NCBI GenBank assembly: GCA_963828855.1
Contig: CAWHGB010000007.1
Coordinates: forward strand, 45,350 to 109,349
Source: CAVVEQ01 sp963828855
Lineage (GTDB): Bacteria > Chloroflexota > Anaerolineae > Anaerolineales > Anaerolineaceae
DNA: 64,000 nt
Reading direction: 5' to 3'
Position 1 is the stretch's first letter; each line of letters begins with the position of its first letter. Of this stretch, positions 10,046 through 20,400 are shown piece by piece. Under the pieces are notes generated by a model that was not told the origin of the DNA, ran no database searches, and was given only the letters and a program-made list of their open reading frames with translations. The position numbers were made by a program, and so were the translations under genes.

Positions 10046-10729
10046 GTGATGGAACCACAGAACACGTTTGATCGGGAAAAGCTGAAAACCCCCCGTGCGG
10101 CGGCAATCGCGGGTATCCTGTTTTCAGCCCTGATGATCACAAGCCTTGTTCTCATTAGAATCTCCATTCCCTACAATCCCCTGGAAAGCGGTGAGTGGCT
10201 GCTGAAGAATACCAGGATCGTAGGTTTTGCCCTTACTCTCATACCGTTATCCGGGATCGCATTTCTCTGGTTCATGGGCGTGGTTCGGGATCGTTTCGGG
10301 GAGATGGAGGACCGCTTATTTTCGACGGTGTTCCTTGGCAGCGGTTTCCTATTCCTCGTGCTCATGTTCATCTCCGCTGGCATTGCCGGCAGTGTAATCC
10401 TGCTTTACGGCACCTCGCTCAGCAATTTAGCCAGGGATGAATTTTATCCATTCGGCCGCGCGCTCATGTACACGATCGCAAATGTCTACGCGGTCAAGAT
10501 GGCATCTGTATTCCTGATAAGCACTACAACGCTTTCGTTCCGGATCGGGTCCTTTCCGAAATGGGTGATCTATCTCAGCTACGGGCTGGGACTGGTCATG
10601 CTCTTCAACATTTTCCTCACGGAATGGCTTATCCTGATTTTCCCACTGTGGGTATTAATGCTCAGCATTATCGTTCTGGTGGAAAACTTCCGGGTGAAAA
10701 AAGAGACCGGCAAAACACCGGCCTCCTAA
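10046..10729 (+). CDS. Six-helix integral membrane protein of unknown function
   Basis: An intact protein of about 227 residues that I do not recognise. Hydrophobic segments are visible at about 16-38, 58-80, 96-120, 138-160, 172-190 and 195-215, with a basic C-terminal tail (VENFRVKKETGK). GTG (10046) and ATG (10049) overlap as possible starts; a weak AAAGG precedes them. It lies 29 nt after the membrane-fused synthase-like gene in the same direction, so co-transcription is likely. No catalytic motif is evident. Confidence 0.7.
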   Translation: MMEPQNTFDREKLKTPRAAAIAGILFSALMITSLVLIRISIPYNPLESGEWLLKNTRIVGFALTLIPLSGIAFLWFMGVVRDRFGEMEDRLFSTVFLGSGFLFLVLMFISAGIAGSVILLYGTSLSNLARDEFYPFGRALMYTIANVYAVKMASVFLISTTTLSFRIGSFPKWVIYLSYGLGLVMLFNIFLTEWLILIFPLWVLMLSIIVLVENFRVKKETGKTPAS

Positions 10730-10750
10730 TTTCTTCGATAAAAATCTGGT

Positions 10751-11884
10751 TTACTGGATCGGTCCGTATTTCTCGCTGCAGACGATATCGTAATACTCCA
10801 GTTCGGAGGTTTTAGCCGCATCGGCATACTTCGCAGCCTCCTGACCCACCCGCCTGACCGCATCGATGTGCTTATCCGCATCCGTATCCCAGTATCGGGG
10901 AAGTACCATTAATGGGTATTGGACCTGCCCCTCCGGCATGAAATACTGCCGGTTCGGGTCGGGGGCATCCGCCAGCGGGAGCCAGTTGAACATCACCGGT
11001 CCACGCGGGTTGATGGTGAACCCAAGCAAATAGCCTGCCTGGGCGGCCAACTCGGCTGCATGGGGGGTGAAGCCACCGCCCGGCCAGATGAATGCGATAG
11101 GTGTTTTCCCGAAATGCTGTTGAAATGCTGAGATCGATCCCTGCAGCTCCCCGAGGATATATTCATCGGATGAACCCGGGTTGATGGGGATATTGTGAAT
11201 CACCCCGTGTGCCTGGTGGTCCACCCATCCTTCCTGCTCCAGGGCGGCATTCTCATCCCAGATGGCTTGAAGTGTATCCGGGTGACTGATAAAGGCGTTC
11301 ACAACCGGCCAGCCCCATTCCTCATGATACTGGCGGAAAAACTCGTTGAAATATTGAGAGTAATGCCGGTCATCAACGATAAGCAGCACCGAACGGTTGG
11401 GAATCTTCGCGTTATGGTTGAGGAAATCAGCGGCCTGCTGCATGGTGATGGCTTCGAATTCCTGGGACTTTAAATCTCGCATCAGGATCTCAAAATCCTT
11501 CAGGCTCACCTGATTGGCGTTCGTCTCGCCTTCCTTGGTGATCGAATGGAACATGATCGGCATCAGCACCGTACCTGGGGAACTATTGGTGGAGGTCCAT
11601 TTGTCCTTCAGGTATTGGCATGGATCGGCGATATAGGTGTGAGGCAGGTCCAGCGGATTCAATTCCCCGGTTTGGAAAACAGCGGGCAGCGCCGGCGGCG
11701 TGCGAATGGCGGTGGCAGTAGGCAGCGGGGTCTCTGAAGGCACCAGGGAAGGCGTGCTGCTGGGCAGGCTGGTTATGGTTGGCGATACCGTCGGCTGCGG
11801 GGTACAAGCAGAAATGAAGGTAACGGTCATCAGAAATACCGTAAGGATAATTCCCGGCCTAAAGCGTCTGAAATGATAGTGCAT
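10751..11884 (-). CDS. Polysaccharide-deacetylase-like lipoprotein
   Basis: A 377-residue secreted lipoprotein. The start chosen is ATG 11884, giving a basic n-region (HYHFRRFRPG), a hydrophobic core and a lipobox FISAC with Cys27. A low-complexity Ser/Thr/Pro linker follows (TPQPTVSPTITSLPSSTP), then a NodB-like domain: MPIMFHSI, VLLIVDDRHYSQYF (in place of the usual TFDDG), a candidate metal-site segment DHQAHGVIHNIP and IAFIWPGGGFTPHAAELA. In typical CE4 enzymes Asp plus two His bind zinc. Here the motifs are present but divergent, so the enzyme may be active on an unusual wall or capsule sugar, or may only bind. It is divergent from pfaD and convergent with the membrane protein before it. 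Confidence 0.75.
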   Translation of the reverse strand: MHYHFRRFRPGIILTVFLMTVTFISACTPQPTVSPTITSLPSSTPSLVPSETPLPTATAIRTPPALPAVFQTGELNPLDLPHTYIADPCQYLKDKWTSTNSSPGTVLMPIMFHSITKEGETNANQVSLKDFEILMRDLKSQEFEAITMQQAADFLNHNAKIPNRSVLLIVDDRHYSQYFNEFFRQYHEEWGWPVVNAFISHPDTLQAIWDENAALEQEGWVDHQAHGVIHNIPINPGSSDEYILGELQGSISAFQQHFGKTPIAFIWPGGGFTPHAAELAAQAGYLLGFTINPRGPVMFNWLPLADAPDPNRQYFMPEGQVQYPLMVLPRYWDTDADKHIDAVRRVGQEAAKYADAAKTSELEYYDIVCSEKYGPIQ

Positions 11885-12031
11885 GGATGATTTCCTGATG
11901 TTTAAGATCTGGCCCGGTTCAATAACCGAGGCAGCGCCCATTATAATTGATGGTTGCCTCAACCCGTCGGCGTAACAAATCACCCATTACTGGGTTATAT
12001 AAATATTGGCATCTATATAGGATACTTCCCC

Positions 12032-13654
12032 ATGACTTTTGATACCCCGATTCAAATTCTCCCGGTTTCTTTTTCCCAAACTATCGGCTGGCAAGGTAAA
12101 GATAACCCGCTCCCGGCCGACGATGAGAATACATCCAAAACATTGCGCGAGCTTGGTAAAAGTATTTTCATCCTCGAGAAGAACGGTGGAATTTTCGTGG
12201 CAAATGAGGGAAGTCTGGGCCATCCTGGTGGGGATTGGCGATTAAAGGCTTTCTCCCTTCCCTACACCTCATTTGACCTGGGTGACCCGGCTTTTAAAAA
12301 TCTCTATGGCACCAAATACGCTCTGTATGCCGGTTCCATGGCCAACGGGATCGCCTCCGAGGATCTGGTCCTCGCGCTTGGGAAGTCGGGGTTCATGGGT
12401 TTCTTCGGTTCCGGCGGGCTTCTGCCCGAACGGGTGGAGAAATCCATCCTTCGGCTTCAAACCGAGCTCAAAGATCAACCTTTCGGATTTAACCTGCTCA
12501 ACAGCCCCTTCGAACCCGCCCTCGAACAGAGAATGATGGATCTTTTCCTCAAACACGGGATCAACACCATCGAAGCCTCCGCCTATCTCACTGTCACCTC
12601 CAACCTGGTCCGCTACCGCGCCGCTGGACTTACGCGCCTGCCGGATGGCACAATCCGGATCGAAAACCGTATCATCGCCAAAGTTTCCCGCAAGGAGATC
12701 GCAACCAAGTTCCTTCAACCGCCCTCGGAAGAAGTGCTCAAGCAGCTGGTTTCCGAAGGCAGGATCAACCAGGATCAGGCAGAAATGGCACATTTCGTCC
12801 CCATGGCAGATGATATTACCGTGGAAGCAGATTCCGGGGGACACACCGATAATCGCCCATTAGTGGGTATTTTGCCATCGATCATCCGGCTCCGGGATCT
12901 TATGCAGGAAAAACACAAATTCGCCCAACCAGTCCGGATCGGCGCGGGTGGAGGGATCGGTACACCTTCCTCGGCGCTCGCAGCATTCATGATGGGCGCA
13001 GCCTATGTTGTCACCGGGTCTATCAATCAATCCTGCGTGGAAGCCGGTGCCTCCGTGCACACGCGGAATTTGCTCGCCCAGATGGACAGTCCCGACGTGG
13101 CCATGGCTCCGGCCAGCGATATGTTTGAAATGGGTGTGAAGGTCCAGGTGCTCAAACGGGGAACCATGTTCGCCATGCGTGCGCAGAAGCTCTACGAGCT
13201 TTATCAACGCTACGAATCCATCGAGGATATGCCCCCCACCGAACGTGAAAAGTTGGAAACCACGGTTTTCCAGTGCAGCCTTGATAATATATGGGTGGAG
13301 TGTGTGAAATTCTTCACCGAGCGCGATCCTCGGCAGATCGAGCGGGCAGAGAAAAATCCAAAGGACAAAATGGCACTCGTTTTCCGCTGGTATCTGGGGC
13401 TTTCGTCACGCTGGTCCAACATAGGGGAAAAAGGACGCGAAATGGATTACCAGATCTGGACCGGCCCTTCTATGGGTGCTTTTAACGATTGGGTGAAGGG
13501 CACTTACCTGGAATCCCCCGCCAACCGCACCGTGGCGGACGTATCCATGCAGATTATGAAGGGTGCTGCCTACCTGGCGCGTATCCGGTTTCTGGAAGCT
13601 CAAGGAATTCGCTTTGGATCGAAAATTCGCGAATTCATCCCCTTGCAAGATTAG
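12032..13654 (+). CDS. pfaD: PfaD-type trans-acting enoyl reductase
   Basis: An intact 540-residue protein of the PfaD family, the FMN-dependent (2-nitropropane-dioxygenase-like) enoyl reductase acting in trans on PUFA and polyketide synthases. Features: FVANEGSLGHPGG near the start, YAGSMANGIASEDLVLALG, GFFGSGGLLPERVE, GFNLLNSPFEP, PVRIGAGGGIGTPSSALAAF and GAAYVVTGSINQSCVEAG (FMN phosphate site), then the long C-terminal segment specific to PfaD (YLGLSSRWSNIG, WTGPSMGAFNDWVKGTYL). The start at 12032 gives the conserved MTFDTPIQILP. It converges on the PPTase gene with only 4 nt between stops, and clearly serves the large synthase on the opposite strand. Confidence 0.93.
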   Translation: MTFDTPIQILPVSFSQTIGWQGKDNPLPADDENTSKTLRELGKSIFILEKNGGIFVANEGSLGHPGGDWRLKAFSLPYTSFDLGDPAFKNLYGTKYALYAGSMANGIASEDLVLALGKSGFMGFFGSGGLLPERVEKSILRLQTELKDQPFGFNLLNSPFEPALEQRMMDLFLKHGINTIEASAYLTVTSNLVRYRAAGLTRLPDGTIRIENRIIAKVSRKEIATKFLQPPSEEVLKQLVSEGRINQDQAEMAHFVPMADDITVEADSGGHTDNRPLVGILPSIIRLRDLMQEKHKFAQPVRIGAGGGIGTPSSALAAFMMGAAYVVTGSINQSCVEAGASVHTRNLLAQMDSPDVAMAPASDMFEMGVKVQVLKRGTMFAMRAQKLYELYQRYESIEDMPPTEREKLETTVFQCSLDNIWVECVKFFTERDPRQIERAEKNPKDKMALVFRWYLGLSSRWSNIGEKGREMDYQIWTGPSMGAFNDWVKGTYLESPANRTVADVSMQIMKGAAYLARIRFLEAQGIRFGSKIREFIPLQD

Positions 13655-13658
13655 AGAA

Positions 13659-14372
13659 TCAAAGGTTCACCCATTTAGTACTTACCGGTTCGATCGAGTT
13701 CACACAATAGGTCTGGATAAATCCCACTTCCGAACGCCAAAATAAGCGGGGGAAATCCAACCCAAGTTCCTGGGACCTGATCTCCGCTGTTTGCCAGAAT
13801 GGATTCATCTCAAAACAAGCCTGGGGGATGATCTCGATCTTGCGGGTATCCAAATTCAAACCAAGACGGGCTGCTTTTAGGGCAGCTTCCTTGGCGCTCC
13901 AGATCAACGTGGTGATGCCCGGCTTGCCTGGCTCAAGGCAACCTCGTAAATATGCGATCTCGTTCTCCGTAAAATAATCCAGGATGAATTCCTTGGATCT
14001 TTCCTCCACCAATTCAAGGTCCAAGCCGAACCGCGAAGTCTCTTCAGCATAACCTGCAAACACATGACCGTTGGAGTGACTTATGGAGAGGCATCCCGGC
14101 AGACGACCTATTCCATCAACAATCACATAAGGCGCACCTGATGGTTCCTTTTGGATCTGGATCGAGGTGAGCGGGAAAGACTCCGTCCCCGGCACAACCT
14201 CTTTGATCATTTTCTTCACCGCCAGGCGGCTGGCTTCCCACTCGGCTAATCTTGCTGGAATTTTCAACCGGGAATGGTCCTCCCATTCCAACGGACCGAA
14301 AATATCGGGTGCTCCCCTGCCACCGGCGATATTCCGAATTATTGAGAAGGATGAAAATGCAAGGTATATCAT
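13659..14372 (-). CDS. 4'-phosphopantetheinyl transferase, Sfp/PfaE type
   Basis: An intact 237-residue enzyme that transfers phosphopantetheine from CoA to carrier domains. Key motifs: LSISHSNGHVFAGY (residues about 95-108, CoA-binding His), RFGLDLELVEE (Mg ligands Asp118 and Glu120) and LIWSAKEAALKA (Trp158, Lys161, Glu162). The two-lobe length is that of Sfp-like enzymes rather than the short AcpS. It lies 41 nt downstream of the giant synthase on the same strand, so it is almost surely co-transcribed and dedicated to that synthase. Since all three carrier domains of the synthase have Thr at the expected Ser position, this transferase would have to accept Thr if they are modified at all. 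Confidence 0.92.
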   Translation of the reverse strand: MIYLAFSSFSIIRNIAGGRGAPDIFGPLEWEDHSRLKIPARLAEWEASRLAVKKMIKEVVPGTESFPLTSIQIQKEPSGAPYVIVDGIGRLPGCLSISHSNGHVFAGYAEETSRFGLDLELVEERSKEFILDYFTENEIAYLRGCLEPGKPGITTLIWSAKEAALKAARLGLNLDTRKIEIIPQACFEMNPFWQTAEIRSQELGLDFPRLFWRSEVGFIQTYCVNSIEPVSTKWVNL

Positions 14373-14413
14373 GGTAAATCAACTCTCCCCGGAGTTACCG
14401 GGGAGAGGATATT

Positions 14414-17400
14414 TTACCCGCAAGCAGCATCCCGGCTGGTCACCAATGCTTTCATTGGTTCGACCAGCTCCTTTTCTGCCGGAAACGGCAACGGTGAGGT
14501 GCGGTAGTTCTCCAGCTCGACAAACACATTCCCGGAGGCATCCACAACCCTGGCATCGAACGCCAGGTCCTGCCCGCATTCACGCGGCCTCACCTCGGCA
14601 TAAATGGGAACTCCATTTAATGGCTGGGGGTAGAGGGAGATGGAGCCAACCGAGGAGGGCAGCGCCAGCGTTCCCGTCGCCCCGGCTTCCCATAGGCCTG
14701 CGGTTTGAAAACAAAGCTCGATCAACATCGGGGTGGCAAGCGGGGATGTCGATCCTCCGCTTTCGGCGACAACGCGTTTGTTGAACCTGCCCAGAACATC
14801 CTCCCGGGAGGATTGAGCTGCATCCAGGACCTGGAACGATGGACCATGAAAATACAGCTTATAGATCTCCTCTGATGAGACTGCCTTCTTTTTTCCCCAT
14901 TTCGGCGGCACAGCGATAGCTTTCAACTCCGGAGCTTTTTGCGTCAGGTGGACCAATCCGCTGAAATGCAGGGTGTGATCCATGCTGCCCATCCACCCTT
15001 CGGATATCCGATTCAAGCGTCACTTTGACCACCAGGTCATCCCCCTGTAAAAGGGGAAGCGCGTGCCATTGGATGATGCGCGGTTTATTATCATAGAATT
15101 TGAAAGGATTGAGGAATTGGATATCCTCCAACCGCGAGACCTCAAATCCCTTTTTTCCACCTGCCAGAACTGAAGCGATATGCCGGGCAGCTGTTGAGAA
15201 ACCCTGGATACCAATGACGCCAGGGAGAACGGGCACTCCACCAATCGCGTGGTCACGGAGGTAAGGCAGCTCACCCGGATCAAGGGTTGCTTCCAATCGG
15301 ATGCCGTCGACGTTTATCGCAGCCGACCAGGTGGGAAAACATCTTGTGAATCGAACCATCTTCCCGTAAGGCTTGATCGGCTTTCGGGAAGTCGAATCCG
15401 CATTTCTCGATCTCCGATGCTTCCATCTGACCCAGGGAACCGGCGATCACAACCTCGCCGCTTTCCCCCGCGAGAAGCTCCTGGTAGACCATCGGAGCCG
15501 CCAGTTGCGGGTTCATCATTTCGATCCCGAAATGCTCCATCAGCCGCGGTATCGAACCCCGGCTCGCCATACCCACTTCCGCCCAGGCGCCCCAGTCTAT
15601 CGATACCGCCTGCATACCGGGATAATTTTGGGGGCAGCCAGGCGGCCATATTTGGAAAGGAAATCGTTCCCGGCACTGTAATCGGTCTGCCCGGAATTGC
15701 CAAAGCGTCCCGCCACCGAGGAGAAGAACACCACCTGCTTGGGAAGTTTACCCGCGGATTCGAGCGCACTGGAACAGGTTCAGGAAACCACCTGCTTTGA
15801 CTGCCACTGTCTGTTGGAATTCGTCCAACGGACTTCGTCTCGATCTTGCGGCTCTTCTCCACACCAGCCGCGTGGATAAGCACATCCACCCGGTTTTCAG
15901 TTTCACAAATTTTCTGAATGACTGACGCCGTCGCGATCGGATCGCTCACATCGCATTGCATGTAATCTGCGCTGCCGCCGATTTTAACGATTTGATCGAC
16001 CATGTCGTGAACTGCCTGGATCCTTTCCAGTGCTGCGATCTTTTGCTCCAGCATCACCGGGGTCACCTTCCCCCCTTCCAATGCCATCGCAGCCTGAAGG
16101 CTGGTTTGAAGGCAGCCCTGTCGTTTTTAAGGCTCACCAGATCCTTGTTTTCCTTTGGCAGGAGAGCTGTTCTGCCCAGCAGGTAGAATTTCCCGCGGGT
16201 TTTCCCAGCCAGATCCAAAACTACCGAGGCGGTGATACCACCCGACCCCCCACTGACGATAAAGACATTCCCTTCCATGGTGTCAGGAGACTGAACAGCC
16301 CTTTCATTGCCCGGCTGCAGGGTGATTCCAAAGCGGAGATCACCTTCATAACCAATCTCCCCGTTTTCACCATCCAGCAGGGTTTCAGCCACCATCACCC
16401 GGGCAATACCCGCAGCAGTGGATTTCCCTCCGAAATCGATGGTTTTTACCAATGATCCAGGTCGTTCCCTGCGAAGTGCTTTGAGGAATCCGCTGATCCC
16501 GCCACCAAGAGGATTGGCAGCATGGGAAATGCCCTGCAATCCACCCATGCGGGTGGCACCAATCAGGAAAGCTGGTTCTGGAAGGTTGTGGGCGATATGA
16601 TAAAGCGCAGTCAATCGTTCCTCCAGGAAACTGCTCCACCCTTTCGCCTGATCTTTTCCCCAATCCGGATTGACATCCAGCCCAGCGAGGAAATAGACAC
16701 CCAGGATGGGACCTTCCTTGACCCACGTTTCCATGTCTTCCTTAACACTGAGCAGGTTGCTAACCAGGACGGTTGCATTCTGCGAATCCAGCTCTTTTAC
16801 CAGGCTGGCTGACGATTTACCAGAATCTTTCACAACCACCACCCGGTTGCCTTCCAGGTTCAAACCAGTGGGCAGGCAGAGATCAAGCCGGGGTAGAAGC
16901 AATGGGAGAAGAACTCGGCGGGAAATCACCGGTCCTTCTATCGGTCGTAATTAAAGGAGTGCCTTCGCGTTTCAGCTTCAGGGATTGGTGCTTCAGCAGC
17001 CTGGGCTGGTTCCACTAAGCTTTGCTGGCTCTCCAGCGAACTTTCAATAAACCCGATGACCTTCGCCAGTGTGTTGTAATCCGCCAGGATTAGATCCTCC
17101 CGCCGCGGGATGCCATAATGCGTACGTACCGCGGCAAAGAGCTCCGCCTGTTTGACCGTGTCGATCCCCAGGTCTGCTTCGAGGTCAAGCTCCAAGTCCA
17201 GCATCTCCACGGGGTACCCGGTCTTCTCGCTCACCACTGCGAGGACATGATCTTTGATCTCTAGATGACGATTTAATTTCTTCAGGTTGTCTGAATTCTG
17301 CAGCATCCACTTTAACTGGCTGATCACCTGCGAAACTTTCAGCCTGCGGAGCCACCAGGGTGACATTTTCCTGCATGAATCCAACCACTTTTCGCAGGGT

Positions 17401-20400
17401 GTTGTAATCGGCGAGGATCAGGTCCTCACGGCGCGGAATACCGTAATGTGAGCGGGCTGCTGCGAATAATTCCGCCTGTTTGACGGTATCCATACCCAGA
17501 TCCGCTTCCAGGTCGAGATCGAGGTCCAGCATCTCCACCGGGTATCCGGTTTTCTCGCTGACCAGGGAGAGCAGATAAATCTTGACTGCATCTGCATCCT
17601 GTGCAACGGTGGGGGAAACTTGACTATCATCTGTTTACCGCAGGTTGCTCCACGGGCGCAGGTTTTTCCTCTGGGTTGGTAGCGAAGTCGCTACCTGGAT
17701 CTTAGGTTGGGGTTCAACAATTGCTTTTACCGCAGGATTAACGTTCCAGGCAGCCCTGATTTCAGGAGGCTGGCCATATTGCCAGGTCGATTCCACCTGT
17801 TGTTTCTCCGGGGCCGCGATCGATCTGATCCTCAGTGTCCGCTTGCTGACTTCCAATTCCGGCTGTTCGTACCCGGATATACCGGCAAGCCAGTTTTTGT
17901 ATCGGGTTTGATCCACCCGTTCTCCCTCTCCAGGCACGCGGTGAACGAGGGTCATGGCGATCTGCGATCCGAAACCCGCACCAAGCCGCAGGGCATATTC
18001 AGGGTCGTAACGCCCTCCGCGGGAGAGGTTCAAATCACCCAACTCGGGGTCCGGCTCAAACTCGCCATCCAGGTGGGCGATTGGCGGCACCTGGCCGGTT
18101 TCCAGCGCTTTAGCCGCCACCACATCCTCCACCCCCACTCCCATGGTGTGACCGGTGAAGCCTTTTGTGTTGGCAATTACGATCTGGTTGGCCTGGTCAC
18201 CAAAACAGGCACGCAGAGCACGGATCTCCGCGCTGGCACTTCCGCCGCGGGCGGGTGTGTAGGTCTCATGCGAAACGAAAACCATCCGGGAGGCTATCTC
18301 ATCGCGGCGAATGTCCAAAACGCTGCTCGGCGGTCCGCAGCAACCGTTCCATCACCTCACTGACGTGCGTCACATCCAGGCGGGTGCCGTGAAATGCGGA
18401 ATTGGAGATATTCGAGGAAAGGATCTCGCCGATACCGCGCATTCCGCGCTCACGCAAAGCATCCTCGCTCTCCACGACGAGCGCAGCTGCGCCCATGCCC
18501 ATGATCATTCCGTTTCGGCGGCGGTCAAACGGCAGAGCTGCCTTGCGCAAATCACCTTCCGTTGTGGCGGCTCCGCTGGCAAACATGGAACTTCCGATCC
18601 AGGAGATCAGGTTCGGGTTGGTTACATCATCCCCAGCAATAACAATCACCCGGCGGCAGCGACCTGCTCGGATCCAATCCTCAGCGATCGAAAGCGCATG
18701 GGTGGTTGTGGCACAGGCGGCATTGACGTGCGTATTGGGTCCGCGCGCACCGATGTATTCCGCAAATTGCGAATGACCCATCGAAAGGACACGGAAAACG
18801 AAGCGGCGGTCAAAGGAATAATCCAGGGATTCGATGCTGCGATCCACCTCGTACTTGCGCCGCTTGAGTTCATCCTCCAGCTGCGTTTGCCCTTGGGGGC
18901 ACATGGAGGCCACCAGGTCGATGGTTTCCTGGATCTCCTCCGCCTGTTTTTCCAGGATGCGGTTTTTATAGTAACGGTCAGCTTCATCCGCCATGCGGTC
19001 CAGTCCGGGGAAAGCAGAGCAAAAGATCACCCCGGTCTCATCCTGCAGTGGTTTTGGCAGTTTTACGCTCTGTGGCAGAAGCGAACCGGTGGTCGTTTTC
19101 TTGTAATTCATTACCAAAGGGATACCAGCATCCCGCAGCGCTTCGATCCCCGCAGCGATCGCCAGGCGGGTGGAAACATCCAGGGTTTCTGTGCGCTCTT
19201 CCGGCACACCGAACTCGTTCTACGAGGTCAAACTCACCGCCCTGCCCGGCCAGCTTGAGCACCTGGTCCAGGTCAGTGATCTCCTCCATCACCGCGCCGG
19301 CATCGCTTTTCACCAGGCGGGTGACATGTTTATCAAGCATCGATTGGCGTACATCATCCGAAAGGGATTCGATGCGCATATCGCCATTCAGGATGCATTG
19401 GATATTGTTATCATCGAAGACCTGCCGATTTTTTCCGGGCAGCCCCAGGCCAGCTCCGCTGATCACCACGGAACCGGTGATCGTTCCCGGGACGCCATCT
19501 TGTACCAAAACAGAAGCGGTTGAAAAAACCGGTAGGCTGGCTTGCACTGTTGTGGATGAAACCCGTACCTGCGGGATACCCGCCGCATACATCCCGCACA
19601 AGGCCTCGTTGAAGCTGGACTTGCCCCCTTTTCGCGGATGGTTCGTGGGGATAATCGTCACTCCTAGCACGTCTTTGAGGTTGTCACCCGCCAGAGCGCT
19701 TAGGACACGCTTGGGCCCGCATTCAATAAATACTCTGGCACCCGCCCCATAAAGCGTCTGCATCCCCTTGACGAACTGCACCGGCGAAGCCACCTGCCCC
19801 GCCAGTAAATCCGCTATTCCCTCCGCGCTCTCAGGGTAAAACTCCCCTGTCACATTCGAAACGATCGGTATCCGCGGCGCTTTCACATCCATCCCCTCGA
19901 TCGCCGCTTTCAACGGCACACTCGCCGGTGCCACGATCTTCGTGTGAAATGCGTGCGAGACCGGGATCTTCACCGCCTGGAAGTTTTCCGCCTGGAATCT
20001 GGCGATGGCTTCATCGATCCCCTTCGTTGACCCCCCCAGTACGCTCTGCACCGGGCTGTTGATATTTGCGATCACCACATATTCATCAATACCCTGGATG
20101 ATCTCGCTTACTCTCTCCAGCGGCGCTGAAACAGCTGCCATGCAGCCTTTATCCTCCATCTGCACCCGGCTCATCTCCCTGCCCGCGGGTGCTCACAACC
20201 TTCAGTGCTTCCTCAAAGGTCAACACCCCCGCGGCAACCAGGGCGGCATATTCCCCCAACGAGTGCCCCATCACCATATCCGGCTCCACCCCGTACTTCT
20301 TCAGCACCCGCATCACGGCCACATTCGCGGTCAGCATCGCCGGCTGGGTCATCTGGGTGTTCTTCAGTTCCTTCTCCGCCTGGTGCAATTCCTCTTCGGT

